Assembly (NCBI RefSeq): GCF_026745355.1 | Contig: NC_079207.1 | Span: 16,392,150 to 16,456,149 of the forward strand | From: Beta vulgaris subsp. vulgaris | Taxonomy: Eukaryota > Streptophyta > Magnoliopsida > Caryophyllales > Amaranthaceae | Direction of reading: 5' to 3' | DNA length: 64,000 nucleotides | Part shown: positions 11,061 through 23,515 of the stretch, in pieces | Layout of the letters: each line of letters begins with the position of its first letter | Position numbering within the stretch: position 1 is the first letter of the stretch | The notes under the pieces: generated by a model | What the model was told of the DNA's origin: nothing | What the model saw: the letters and a program-made list of their open reading frames with translations, nothing else | Database searches by the model: none | Made by a program: the position numbers and the translations under genes

Positions 11061-12356
11061 TTTGCCCTTTTTTTCTAACACTCTTAAAATTTTCTGGTTA
11101 GTCTGATTTATTTCCTTCTTCTATCATTTCAAAATCTTTTTAATTTCTTCAATTTATTTCCTCTCTCTTTTGGAATTTTAATTGAGATAATTTAGGAAAG
11201 CTGGGTTTTTTTTTTTTTTTTATTGACGCTGATTTTCTCTGTGATGATTCAAATTTGATGACGAGTCCGACTCCATTCTTAAAATCGTGACGACAAAACG
11301 AGGCATTTGTCTGAGAGAAATTACACCTTTTTTTTCTAGTTAGCTTGTAAACAAATTTCATAAAAAATAGGATTTTTTTTTCAATTTTTTTTTTAAATTT
11401 CGTGTGTTTTTTTAAATCTATTTTATCGGGTCTTTGCTTGAAAGTGAAGTCAATGCAGCTATGATGATAAATCAATTACACTCTCATATATCAAATGAGA
11501 AGGTGTTATACTATCAATGATTATTTTTCAAGCACTTTTGAGCTGCATTTGGCCCTTTTTTTACACTTTTCTTTCTCTATTTTCTCAACCTTAAAAAGTT
11601 TTTAATTTATTTTGATTAGTTGATGTTGATCCAGTTGTGAGTTGTGACAGTTTTTTATACAAGTGATAATAACAATGTACTAGGAGTAGTAATTATGTGG
11701 TACTATTACACTTAGGAGTAGTATAGGCTTCTACAACATATAATCATTTTCTTATGATGGGATAAGCTTCAATGGCTTTCATTTGATGGGATGGTATCAT
11801 AATATGGTGGAAATTCATTAGCATGTGTGGACCATTTGATGAATAATGCCTAGGTCCCACCTCACTTAAAATGAAAGTTACAATGATGGTATGGTGGTTG
11901 CAAGATAAATGTAACACCCATGAGTAGGTAAGGTAACTAATCACTAATGTCATGATCATGAATTACAATATTACATGATGCTTAATGGAGTTGTGGGATT
12001 AGTGATTACATGTATTTAGGTGGTCATCAAACTATGATTATGGTTAATAATAGTTTTAATTAAAAAAAATGTCGGTTTTAAATCATTTTAAATTGTTAGA
12101 TTTTTCACATTAATATTTTCAAAATCATTTATTGATAGTCAATTTAGAAATTGAGTTGTTATTGACATCTATTCGATAAATATCAATTTGATATTTATTA
12201 GATAGATTGTTAGTACCGATACCAATATCTTTTCAATTGTTTTCATAAAATCTAATGAATACTAGTAAATTGACATTATTTGGAAGAAGTATGTAATTAT
12301 AATTTATATATACGGCATACTAGTTTTTTTGTTTTTTTCCTTTTCGTACCAATTAT
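11061..12356. other. AT-rich non-coding DNA, nothing recognisable
   Basis: Homopolymer T runs (11206-11222, 11366-11412) and short spurious frames only. No domain, TIR pair or RNA gene was seen. Confidence 0.5.
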
Positions 12357-12548
12357 GGGCATATTCTCTTCAACGTAAAACAATTGAATTGAATTGAACT
12401 GATTGCAATTGAATTGAACTAAACTTATTGCAACTGAATTGAAATGAATTAAATTAAAACTAAGAAATGGTAGTTGAAGCTAAATTGAATCAAATTGAAC
12501 TGAATTGATTACAACTGAACTGAAAATAACGTGGGGAGAACATGTCTG
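12357..12548. mobile_element. CTGAA/ATTGAA-rich TIR element remnant
   Basis: The left side GGGCATATTCTCTTCAACG and right side CGTGGGGAGAACATGTC resemble the ends of the better-preserved elements at 41507-42478 and 57917-58863. The interior is runs of GAATTGAACTGAA-like pentamers. No clean target duplication. Confidence 0.45.
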
Positions 12549-13246
12549 TAGTTGGAAGGGGGTGTGTGTAGTTTTTTGTAACAACTGAGTAGCATTTAGA
12601 TAGCAATCTTTGTTTCACATAGGTAGATCATAGATGTACCACTCTCTCTCTCTCTCTAAAAGTCCAATCTAGAAAAAATGGAAGTCCAAATAAAAAATGT
12701 CATGAAAAATAAATGGGTAATGTTATATATAGTCCTAAGAGCTACATATAAACATTAAATACATTTCTTTAGATGGAAACAGTTAAAGAATTCAAAACAC
12801 ATTTTCACATCAGGTAATAAATGCTTGATTTAATATTTTATTTCCATTTATGTATATCATTTTCCAAAATAAATTTGGGAAAAAAGCTTACAATGTAAAG
12901 CCAAAATTTAAAAATTTTATTGTGCTATCAAATGAATACTAAATATAGTTACATGGAGTTTTTCATCCAAAATCAAGAAACTTAAAGTCATAACTTAATG
13001 CAATTCCAACTCGATCAACAAAAAAAAAGTCGATGCACATACTCTTTCTGACACTAACCAACTTGCATCCCAAAGGCCACAACTGCATAACAGTCACAAG
13101 TCTCAAAACCATTTGTGATATGTCCATGTACAAGTATCTGGAGAGGACCAGGAAAATAGAAGGACAAAAAAAGCAGGGTTGGCTTTAATGTTATAACTAG
13201 TAGATTATCGGGCAATGCTACATCTATTCGGGAGAAAGCCTTGATA
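12549..13246. other. Non-coding, with one unassigned short frame
   Basis: AT-rich. On the minus strand 13063-13150 there is a better-looking stretch (ILVHGHITNGFETCDCY... followed by AVVAFGMQVG) preceded by a possible AG acceptor. I do not recognise it. It could be a captured exon fragment or chance. Confidence 0.35.
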
Positions 13247-13497
13247 ACCAACTGTTTGAGTCCAAAAAAGACTCAAACACTCAAAAAGTTACACAATGGT
13301 ACCATTATAACCTGGTATTGGTATCAAATTCTTATCAGGATTGGTACCAAGCAACCTTACTTTGGTATCAAAATTTTCGGACAATGGTACCAATCTAACC
13401 TAGCATTGGTACCAAACAACACGCGCGTGAAATTTTTAAGGCTTAAAATGACCAACTTGCCCCCGTTTGAGTCCCCTAAGAGACTCAAACGGTTGGT
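13247..13497. mobile_element. Short TIR element with TGGTACCAA-rich core
   Basis: The left end ACCAACTGTTTGAGTC is inverted at the right end as GACTCAAACGGTTGGT. Each end also contains a small internal hairpin (GTTTGAGTC...GACTCAAAC). The core has five or more variants of TTGGTACCAA. An 11-bp direct repeat CATCTATTCGG occurs outside both ends (13221-13231 and 13512-13522), so the true borders may lie slightly further out. Superfamily unresolved. Confidence 0.55.
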
Positions 13498-14182
13498 TGC
13501 CTAGACAAACTCATCTATTCGGTGGGTAGTTAACTTATTCGAAATAGAGTATTAAAAAACTATTAGAAATGATGAGTTGGATTCCACTATTTATTCATTT
13601 CTATTAGTAGTGGGTTGTTGACCCATTGGGTTGATAAAGTTTTTTCCGTAGATTATCATCTCATATTCTCATGTTCCATTGGCTTGTCAAATGAATAATT
13701 ATTTATATAAATATATTAAAAGATGTTTCTAAATAAGGAACAGTATCATATGGCTCGAATCCCCCCTCCCCTTCTTTGTACTTTGTACCGCTTTCGTGGC
13801 TCATATGAATCAAAAAAAAAATAGAAATTGCACAGTATAGGTTTTGATCCTGTAACCTGTGTTATCATATTAAAGAACAATATTAATAAACAAAAAATTT
13901 CTTTACCATAGCCCCAACCAAATGAATAATTATTCATCATTACTACTTGTCAATTTTCTTCCCATACACGCCTAACCTTATTTGTAGTTTGTACATCAAG
14001 AAACCCATTGCTTGAATTAATTTCATATTGGGAGAGTACAAGTGAAACACTCAAAATTTACTTTAGTTGGCTAAAATCATATGGTATTCTAATCAATGTT
14101 ATAATTTTGTATAAGCATTTGATGTGATTGTTGTGTTATTACCGACTACGTCTTAAACGGGGTATTTCACGGCTCATTATTA

Positions 14183-14335
14183 CTCCCTCCATTTCATTTT
14201 AATTGTTACACTTTGATATTTTACACTATTTACAAATTTCATTTTGACCATCATTTGTGATTTATATGTCCTCAAAGTTTTACATTGGCATGCTTGAAAA
14301 ATATAAATATGTAGATTAAAATAAAACGAATTAAG
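14183..14335. mobile_element. Stowaway-type MITE, internally deleted
   Basis: It begins CTCCCTCCATTTCATTTTAA after TA at 14181. The right side GTAGATTAAAATAAAACGAA is a degenerate inverse of the left. The left end matches the inverse of the right end of the 15980-16238 copy. Confidence 0.6.
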
Positions 14336-14622
14336 TATATATTCAGTTGTAAATCTTTACCTTATCATTTATACTAGCTCTTACTAGGAAAGAAAAAAAC
14401 TTAAAAGACGATCTCAAAAGTATTGAAAAATAAATAAATTAAAAAGGCAAACAAAAGAGTTACAACGGTCCCAAGATCAAGTAAAACATTTTAGATAAGC
14501 TTCCTGTAAAACTTAGACATGACTCTTTATAATAAACCAAAAAAAACCTAGACATCATTCTTATATTGTTAGTATGATATTAAAGATCTTAATGGTAGAA
14601 GTACTTGATCAGTGACATGAAT

Positions 14623-17419
14623 CTACATCATGAATATGAATATCGACCAAATGGGGTAAGCCAATAGAAGGAGAAGCCCAATTGTATTAGAAATACCATG
14701 GGTTTGAGTGAAGGAATTCCTGAGACCACCCGTCGCTCTTATATGCTCTTGTAGCAAATAACACCCTATGATTAACAAAACTACAACCCCCAACCAGTCA
14801 TCCTTCATTGTATAAGCAAATAAATTGGGAGCGACCACCAACAACAGTATCAAACATCCTGGCATTTCCAACCAATCTGCACATTTTTCCATGTTAATTG
14901 TTACATTTCAAAGATACCGTAATTTGAATAATATAGTCACAACTCACAACTAATCTGGACCTATTTTCTCAATTGGAACATAATATGCTGCATATAAAAA
15001 GCTAAAAATGATAATATTAGACAATAAAAAGTGTTAATTATATTTATGAATAATGTAAATAGTAATAAAGCTGTTAGTTACTTTCTGTTATAGTTGTTAT
15101 AACAAACTCTACTATAAACAACTATTCTTAGCTTTGTAATAGTTGATGAGTTTATTTCTTCTTTCTACTGAAATAAAACTTTCCTTTCTTCCTCTCTCTA
15201 TAATGAGTATTGAGTTTGAATAATTCTCAATATTGATTGACGTGTGATTACATCATAAGTTTCTACATTAATACAATTTTAGGAACTTACTCCAAATTAT
15301 GCATATATCAAAACTCAAAAAATTCGGTACCTGGGAAATGGCGGTGGAAAAATAACCTCAGTACAACTGCGATAAAAGCAATCCACTTACCAACTTCGCC
15401 CCTAATTTATATTTGAGCATATTAGTAAGAGATCGATGATGGAGAACGTGAAACAATGCACAATATATTACTACTTCTCTTTTGTTTTAGTTGCTACATT
15501 TTCCTTAAACGATTGCTTTTTTTTAGTTGCTATATTGTTTCGACTTTCCTTATTAAGAGACTTGGCCTAACAAAAAATAATAGTATTATGTTTGTTTTCC
15601 TCTTTTTCCACAAAAAAATACATTATTATTTCAACTTTTTCCACCTCAATTAATGTTAAAGGAGTTAAAAAGTATACCAAAAAAGAATGAAAGAGATATC
15701 TTTTAAAGACTAGTGAAAACAATAATTTAGCAAATAAAAAAAAGCAAGGAAGTAATGAGAGAAGGCAAGGATGTTAACCTTAAAAGGTGAAAGATGCCTG
15801 TGGGAAGGCTGAAGAATATGTAAGGGACTAAAAGTGATGTTAGCATGTTTGTTCTCCAATTTGTTCGATCCAGGATCAGCAAATAACTGCGATTTAGATG
15901 AAGCAGGAACAGAATAATTATTGGACTATATGTTGTTTGCAAAACAATATGATCTACCCCTCCGTTCTCTTAACTTGTACTCCTTCCGTTTCATTTTAAT
16001 CTACACACTTACACTTTTCATGCATGTCAATGTAAAACTTTAAGGACGTATATCTTTAGTTTTGTATTTGTAAAAAATATAAAAAGTACATATTAATAAA
16101 ATGCATGTTATGATGAATCTAACAAGATCCCACCTGACTATATTTTCATCCGCGTATAAATCACAAATGATTGTCAAAGTGAAATTTGTGAATAGTGTAA
16201 AATATCAAAGTGTGTAGATTAAAATGAAATGGAGGGAGTAAATAATAGGATTATCCCATACTTTCATTTTCCAATTTTTTCAAATGTCTTAGAAATTGGA
16301 TTATTTCATAGCAGTATTGCTTGTCTTGTGAAGTGAAATATGTTACAAATTTTGTATCTTCAAACCCATTAGAAATACTTTATATGTGTGGATCTTGTAG
16401 AGTTGGTAAATGGATTCTGTCATGTTAACATGTCGGTCTAACAGTAAGCGGGTTGAACACATCAACCCTAACATGACCAGTTTATTAAATGGGTCTTAAA
16501 CTCTCAAACCTAATCAGAACCGTATATATATTAAACGGGTTACCCAACCTGTTAATTTACCTGTTCATCAAGCGTTCATATATACATAACGTCAACAAAT
16601 GTACTTCATATATTTTTTAACCCACGTCTTATATACTAATATATCACCTAAATAAACCAAATGGAACGACCAAAGAATAAATCTTATATATTTATGAAAA
16701 ATATTCAATATTTCAAGTCCAACAAATAATATTCATGAGACTAGTGTTAAATAGGATTGGCGTGTCGAATTCGGGTTAAAATGTTCAATCCTAACCCAAC
16801 CCGTTTAATAAAAGGGAGTGTCGGGTCAACCCGCTTATTTAAACATGTTGAAAAGCTTTATCCAAACCCGTTAATTTCATATCTATTTCAGATCGAGTTA
16901 GTTGATCGTGTTACTTTTTACCACCTTTAAAATGTTGCATGTACATTGTTATACATGTAGATGGGTAAAATTAACTTGCGCAAAGTTCTGAACAGTTAAT
17001 TAAACATTAGCAAACATTAGCCATCATCATAAAACCATATTGGAATAATGCCATTGAGGCAACAATGATACCAAGGTGCAATATATTACTTCTATATGCC
17101 TTAAACGATTAACAGATGGAGCCACAATATTTAATTAAATCATACTATTATCAACGTGTGACAAACTGACAATGTATATTGGATGGAAAAAAGCATTAAG
17201 CATATGGAGTGAGAATAATGATAGAACTTACATAGCAGCAAATGAAGCAAGCCATTTGAGAAAATGAGTTCCGAATCCTCCGTGACCATTGAGTCTAGCA
17301 GCATCATGAATTAGCGATGTCAAAGCGATCTTAAGTTCATTCATATCATAATCTATCAAATTAGCCAACGCCATTTGCTCAGTTTTCATGGCCAAATTAT
17401 CATTAATTCCTCTAACCAT
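14623..17419 (-). CDS. COR413PM: COR413 plasma-membrane-type cold-regulated membrane protein, 4 exons
   Basis: Minus-strand exons with GT-AG borders: 17419-17232, 15886-15779, 15401-15331, 14876-14623. They total 621 bases, 206 residues plus TAG, matching the roughly 200-residue family. Joined landmarks: MVRGINDN start; KWLASFAA joined to IYLLILDRTNW; LLVPYIFFSLP; GEVGKWIAF; RLFFHRHFP joined to DWLEMPG; GCYLLQEHIRATGG; and FTQTHGISNTIG near the C-terminus. About six hydrophobic segments (near 53-68, 75-90, 104-118, 130-145, 150-165, 187-204) predict a multi-pass membrane protein. COR413 genes are induced by cold and ABA in other plants; their biochemical role is not settled. Intron 1 (15887-17231) holds a Stowaway MITE and degenerate repeat DNA. 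All splice phases agree, so the gene looks functional. Confidence 0.95.
15980..16238. mobile_element. Stowaway-type MITE in COR413 intron 1, 259 bp
   Basis: The ends CTCCTTCCGTTTCATTTTAA and its inverse TTAAAATGAAATGGAGGGAG are flanked by TA (15978-15979, 16239-16240). The inner inversion continues (TCTACACACTT / AAGTGTGTAGA). The internal segment 'AATCTAACAAGATCCCACCT' matches the 4790-5048 copy. Confidence 0.88.
16239..17231. repeat. Degenerate repeat DNA in COR413 intron 1
   Basis: Paired but imperfect motifs around GGGTTGAACACATCAACCC (16450-16470) and CGGGTCAACCCG (16821-16833) suggest a decayed inverted-repeat element within the intron. No clean ends. Confidence 0.35.
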
Positions 17420-17716
17420 TTCTTCGTCACTTATCCTTAACTTCCTTAATTCCTTTATATTGCCTTCTTTGCTATTTTTTGTTAATTTTAATAGAGTACT
17501 AATTTGCAGTAAATGAAGATTAAAGAACTTTAGAATGTAAAATGGCCGTAAGAATTGCTTGATCCGAATGAATAGGCTGTAAGACCTTAAAAGGCGGGAT
17601 GACTCTTATTACCATATCAGCCCACTTCCGCTAATGTACAAATTTGGCCCAATAACATACTCTTTTATGAAATTGGAAAGCCTGTGTTCTTTTTAGTTAT
17701 GTTGTTCTTCTTTTAA

Positions 17717-18611
17717 TGATGCGTTCTCTTCAACTTATTGGCCCTGAACTTATTGGATCTTATCTGAACTGAACTTATTGAATCTGAACTGAACTTATTG
17801 GAACTTATTAAACCTGATTGGACCTGATTCAACTTATTGGACCTGATTGAAACTTATTAGACCTTATTGGACCTGATTGAAACTTATTAGACCTTATTGG
17901 ACCTGATTGAAACTTATTAGACCTTATTGGACCTGATTGAAACTTATTAGACCTTATTAGACAAAAAATTGACGAGTAATAACATAAATATTACCCCTAA
18001 CGTAAATACTATCCCTCAAGGTTAATTATGAAGTAATAACTATTAAAATTTATCCTTTAAAAAAATAATTATTATTAATCATCTCTTATGATAAATAATT
18101 TAAAAAAAAAAATAGACGATAATACAAGTATAACACTATACATTGTGGTACTTTAATAAAAAAATTCTAATAATAACATAATCAGCTAATAGTAATATGA
18201 ATAATAAAATAATAGATAATAATACAGATATTTAATAAAATCATAGACAATAATATAAGTTGATACTATATAATCATTGTGGTACTTTAATTAAAATTCT
18301 AAAAATAACATAATCAGCTAATAGTGATATGAATAATAAAATAATGGACAATAATACAAATATTTATTGAACATTGATTATTTGGACCTTATTGGACCTG
18401 ATTAGACCTTATTGAAACTTATTGCACCTGATTAAAACTTATTGGACCTTATTAGACATGATAGGAACTTATTAGACCTGATTGGAACTTATTGCCCTGA
18501 TTGGACCTGATTGGAACTTATTACCCTGATTGGACCTGAGTGCAACTTATCTGAACTTATCTAAACTTATTGGACCTGAAACTTAATTTTTTAAATGAAG
18601 AGAACACACCC
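17717..18611. mobile_element. TIR element made of ACTTATTGGACCTGATT-type tandem repeats, 895 bp
   Basis: The left side TGATGCGTTCTCTTC and right side GAAGAGAACACACCC are inverted. TAA flanks both ends (17714-17716, 18612-18614). The interior consists largely of near-tandem GAAACTTATTAGACCTTATT / GGACCTGATT units, densest at 17750-17960 and 18380-18570, around an AT-rich centre. It shares the TTCTCTTC end and TAA duplication with the CTGAACTGAA family at 41507 and 57917. Confidence 0.65.
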
Positions 18612-18614
18612 TAA

Positions 18615-19100
18615 GTAAGAGATTGATCAATGATCATCTAAAAGCATAAAAGGGAAGAGCGATTGATGTTTTATTTTGAAGCTCTTATTTGATTCTGAAT
18701 CGATTGACAGTGAGAAGGTCCAGCCCAAAGAACAAAGAAAAATTCCCTGAACTTTGTTTTTCATGTTTATCCAATTACAACTTTTACATCGTTTCGAATA
18801 ATATCAGGAAATTAGCCAATAAATCTATTTTAGTATGTTCTTTTTTGGGGTTGGGTGGGGGAGGGAGGGAGGGATTGGATGGGGGAAGGTCATACATTAT
18901 TTTCTTAACATAAGAAATATTAGAATATACTTTTTTTGTTTCTTTTTAAGTGTAAAATTATGATTTATTCACTATTAGCATACCTTAATTTATCCGTATT
19001 AATTTATGAATGTATAGAAATAATAAAATGTTATTAAGTTTGTCTCATTGATCCTTTTAATAGAAGGAAAGGCTTTCCCTCTATGAGTTTTCTCTCGATG
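18615..19100. other. Intergenic, nothing recognised
   Basis: Short frames only. A G-rich patch at 18846-18886 has no evident role. Confidence 0.5.
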
Positions 19101-19195
19101 TAAGTCGTCGCCATGGCAAGAAACTCAAAGGGTCAGAAATCGAATAGTAAGCCAAAGGGTCCTTTTCGGGTTCGAAGGCAAAAAAGACAAAGTCT

Positions 19196-20309
19196 ATGGA
19201 TGAATTGCTAGGAGTAACAACTCAGGAGCCAGAAATAGTAACTAGAACTGAAGAGGAATATCTTCGAGATATTCAACAGAGCCAGCAAACTCATAGATTG
19301 TTCTCTAAATGGTTATCTTCTATTCACTCACTGGCTGAAAATGGTGGAAATCAAATTGGTCAACGAATTAGTTCGGTTGATAGAAGCATTAGAGAGGTGG
19401 AACTTATTCCAATTCTCCAGTTCTCCGATGATGATGAGGTAATTTCACAATCTCACCACTCTGATTCTGGAGTTAGGAATAGCAATGTTATAAGGAATGT
19501 TGTTAAAATTGATGATGAAGATGTTCAACCTGTGGTTTATTTCTAGAATTCATTTTGGATTTGTTATGTGATAGGGGTAAATCCACCTCCAATGATTATG
19601 GAAGGTTTTATTAGGCAAATTTGGAGGAATAATGGAGTTGATAATAGGTTGTTATGCTTAAGAAGGGTGTGTTTATTATTAGATTCTTAACAATGGAGAA
19701 ACGTGATATGATTTTGGTGGGAAATTTAAATTTCTTTGATAGAAAACCCATTATAGTGAAAGCTTGGGATCCTGATATGAATGGTATGAAGGATGAATTC
19801 AATGTCCTTAATTCTTGGATTCATTTAAAAGTTGATTTCAAATACTGACATGAAAGGTGTTTGATGAAATTAACTGCTCTTATGGGTAAGTTTGTTAGGG
19901 TAAATCAAGCTACTGCTAGGAGAGATAGATTGCAATATGCCCGAGTTCTTGTTGAAGTTAAGGTGAATCAAGAATTTCTAGAGCAATTGACATTTATAAA
20001 TGAGAAAGGCATATAAACTATTTATGAGCTACACTATGAATGGAAGCCTACAATATGCTCCTCTTGTAAAGCTCTTGGCCATTATGGTGATGATTGCAGA
20101 AAGGAGGTGAAAAGAATGCAGGTAGGAAGGTATGGCAACCAAAACCATATCTCCCACCAGCTGTGGGGTTGGCTCAGACGAATGATGTCAGTACTATTGC
20201 TGAAAATCCTGTTCAGCAGCTTGGATTGCAGAATGTAGAGACTGAGAATGAGTACACCATGGTAAAACAGACAGGTAAAAAAAAGGGGAGGCTCAGGGAA
20301 AGTTTGTAG
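19196..20309 (+). pseudogene. LINE ORF1-like (DUF4283 plus zinc knuckle), broken
   Basis: A likely start ATGGCAAGAAACTC at 19113 runs into a frameshift near 19180. The longest intact piece is 19196-19546. The DUF4283 part continues in other frames at 19560-19850, and the knuckle with CxxCx4Hx4C spacing lies near 20060-20100. This is the RNA-binding protein of the LINE. Confidence 0.75.
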
Positions 20310-21392
20310 AAACTGCTTTGAACAATACTTTAGAGGTTTTAGGATATATGGATGATGATGGTATAATGATTGGGGACATGGTTTGTGAAAATGTGGGTGG
20401 TGTAGGAAGTGGGCGAGGGAACTCTCCTAAGGACAATAGATGATATCCTTTGTTGGAACATCAGGGGCATTACTAGTGCAAGTAAGCAAAAGGACGTGAA
20501 GAAAATGCTTATCACTAGGTCCATAAGGTTAGTTAGTCTCAAATCTAAAGGTTGTTTCTACACATGGAGCAACAAACAAGCTGATTCAAGCAGAGTTTAC
20601 TACAGGTTGGATTGAGTAATGTATAATGAAGCTTGGATAGATAAATTTCCAACTGCTGAAGCCTGGTTCATGCCTGAGGGAATGTTTGACCACTCTCCCA
20701 TGCTTCTACAAGTGCACCAAATGAGGAGGATTGGGACAAGTCGATTTCGTTTCTATAAGATGTGGTGCTATGCACCTAATTTCCTCGCTAGAGTTAAAGA
20801 TGTCTAGGAGCAGAATGTTCATGGGACATCAATGTTTTTTGTCATGCTAAGGTTGAATTGGTGAAGGGAGCTATGAAGCATCTTAACAAGGAGGGATTTG
20901 CTGAGATCCATACTAAAGATGCAAAGGCATATGGTCACCTATTAGAGTGCCAAAATAGGTTACATGAGCATCGTGATGCTAACAGAAGTGAAAAAGGAAG
21001 ATAAGTTGCGACTATGTATAGAATGGTACATAATCAATATCTTTCCTTCTTACAACAAAAGACAAAGTTGGCTTGGCTCAGAAATGGTGATGAAAACCCG
21101 GCTTTATATCATAGGGCCATCAAACAAAGAGGAATGCATAACACTGTCTATGGAATTAATAATGTAAAAGGTGAATGAGTTGAAGGTGAAAAGGTGGATG
21201 AAGCCTTTGTTGACTACTACAAGCAGTTGCTAGGGACTACGAAAGCTTGTACAGGAAGAATTTCTCCTGATGTCATTGATTAGGGCCCTTGTTTGTTTCC
21301 TGAACAACATAATTCATTGTTGAGGCCTGTTACAGAGGTTGAAATCCAGACTGCTCTCTTCTCAATACCTGCAGACAAGTCTCTAGGACCTG

Positions 21393-22354
21393 ATGGCTTT
21401 GGCACCTCATTCTATGAAGGCTTGGGAGATCATAGGTAATGATATTATTCATGTTGTGAAAGATTTCTTTCTTAATGGCAAACTACTAAAAGAAACAAAT
21501 AACACCTTGATCACTTTAATTCCAAAAGTAAAATGTCCAAATAAGGTTTCAGAATTTAGACCAATTGCATGTTGTAATGTGGTTTATAAGTGCATCACTA
21601 AGGTTATATGTGCTAAAATGAGAGACATTCTCCCTGTCATCATAGTAGAGAACCAGGGGGCTTTTATCCATGACAGGCTCATTGCTCATAATGTCATGGT
21701 TTGTCAAGATGTGGTTAAAGGTTATGGTAGGAAAAACTCTAGCCCTGGTTGCATTGTTAAAATGGATATAAAGAAAGTATATGATTCAATTGATTGGGTG
21801 TTTTTGGAGGATATGCTTAAAGCCTTAAGGTTTTCAGATAGATTTTTCCAAATTTTTATGGAATGTGTCAAGTCTCCTACCTTTAGCTTGCTGGTAAATG
21901 GTCAATGTTGTGGATTTTTCAAAGGCAAAAGGGGACTGAGGAGGGTGACCTAATGTCACTGCTTTTTGTTGTTTGTATGAAATATTTAACAAGAAGTTTA
22001 AGAATGGTGGGCATCAATCCTTTGTTTAAATATCACCCTAAGTGCACTAGTGTCAAGTTAAACCACCTTTTCTTTGCAGATGATGTCATTCTCTGTAGCA
22101 AGGGTGAGTTTAGATCTGTTTATATGTTGCTTCACGGGTTTAATCATTTCTCAAATGTGTCTCGGATTGAAGTGAATGAAAGCAAGTCTGAGTTATACAC
22201 TACTGGTATGAAGAGGGAGGAAAACAAAAGACATATTAACATGTCCGGCTTTAAAGTGGGTCAAATGATATTTAGGTATTTTGGGGTGCCTATTAGTCAC
22301 ACAAAAATTATCAACCAAGGATTATATCATGCTGGTAGAGAAAATGAATGCTAG
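21393..22354 (+). pseudogene. LINE reverse transcriptase core, frameshifted
   Basis: RT fingers and palm read in one frame to about 21950 (DIKKVYDSIDW, then GFFKGKRGLRR). They continue after a frameshift at about 21935-21950 in another frame with the catalytic FADD box (HLFFADDVILC). The upstream 'SLGPDGFG' motif near 21381 is offset by one base. The catalytic aspartates remain visible, but no single frame encodes the enzyme. Confidence 0.85.
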
Positions 22355-23515
22355 AGTCAGATGTTGGAGCAGCAAAAACCTCTCTTATCAGATAGGGACT
22401 TTTTCTTGTTAATTTTGTCCTTAACAACATACATGTCTACTAGGCACAGGTCTACATCTTACCTAGAAGAATTAATTATGAAAAATATTGAAATGATTTG
22501 TAGATCTTTGATATGATATGGTGACTAATTCAGTTCAAAAGGCGGGTATGTGGCGTAGCCAAAGGTGTGTATTCCAAAGTATGCAGGGGGCCTAGGGATT
22601 TCACTCAATGGAACGTGGTTGTCATGGGTAGATACACTTGGGCAATTGCTGCCAAGAGTGATAATCTTTGGATCAGGTGGATCAATGAGGTGTACATAAA
22701 AAATAAGAGTTGGTGGTTGTACAAGCCACCTCAGGAGAGTAGCTGGTATTGGAAGAAAGTGTGTGAAGTCAAAGGAAGCCTGAAAAGGGTGATTGATGAA
22801 GCTCAGTTGAGTTTGATAGGGAAGTATACAATTAATAGCATGTAGCTAAGTTAGTGGGAGAGTTGGAAAGAGTCCAATGGGATAAGTATGTGTGGTGCAG
22901 AATGATTATGCCTAAACACAAATTCTTTATTTGGTTGATTATGCAACAGAGATTACAAACAACTGACAGACTTCATAGGTTCGAAGTTAGTTCACATCTT
23001 AGATGCTTGATTTGTGATTTAGAAGACGAAACTCAAGAACATCTGTTCTTTAATTGTTGCTTCAGTGTTGCTGTTCTGCTGAAGATCTGGGACTGCCTTG
23101 GCTTACATAATAACTGCAACACTGTTCAGAGGATGATTCAATGGATTGCTCATTGTAGAACTTCCAAATTCCAGAGACAAGTCTATGTCGTTAGTTTGGC
23201 TGCAATAGTCTACCGTATTCAGTGGACAAGGAATGATGTGCTATGGAACCCAAAAGTCACCACTGTATCTAGCCTTGTGCATATAATTTAGGTGAATATA
23301 ATAGATAGATGTTATAGTGTAATGCCAAAGAAGGTTACTTGTAAAGATAAAGATTGGTTAAGAGGTTTAACTATGCATGTCCGTAGATAGTTGTTGCTTT
23401 GGTCTTGTGAGGGGTGTCCAACCTAGTTGGTTTGCCCTCACCTGACTTGTGTTAGGTTGTAATTGGTGTTTTGGGTGAGCACTAATATATCTCTTTCTCA
23501 TTTAGCAAAAACAAA

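Larger units (their letters stand above)
19103..23515 (+). mobile_element. L1-type LINE retrotransposon, decayed
   Basis: The order is that of plant L1 LINEs. An ORF1-like part contains a DUF4283-type region (NPPPMIMEGFIRQIW around 19579; KKGVFIIRFLTMEKRD around 19657; KPIIVKAWDPD) and a zinc knuckle CSSCKALGHYGDDC near 20060. A vestigial APE endonuclease follows (CWNIRGIT near 20453, GCFYTWSN near 20550) with most of its middle missing. Then reverse transcriptase (SLGPDGFGTSF near 21381; IPKVKCPNKVSEFRPI; VKMDIKKVYDSIDW; FFADDVILCSKG near 22072) and a C-terminal zf-RVT region (MPKHKFFIWLI ... CLICDLEDETQEHLFFNC, about 22908-23060). Many frameshifts and stops make it non-autonomous. The 3' end near 23500 has short A-rich sequence. 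Ends are approximate. Confidence 0.9.

Noticed and set aside
13054..13251. 65-residue minus-strand frame
   Set aside because: Part of it reads like an exon, but I cannot assign it to a family or find joining exons.
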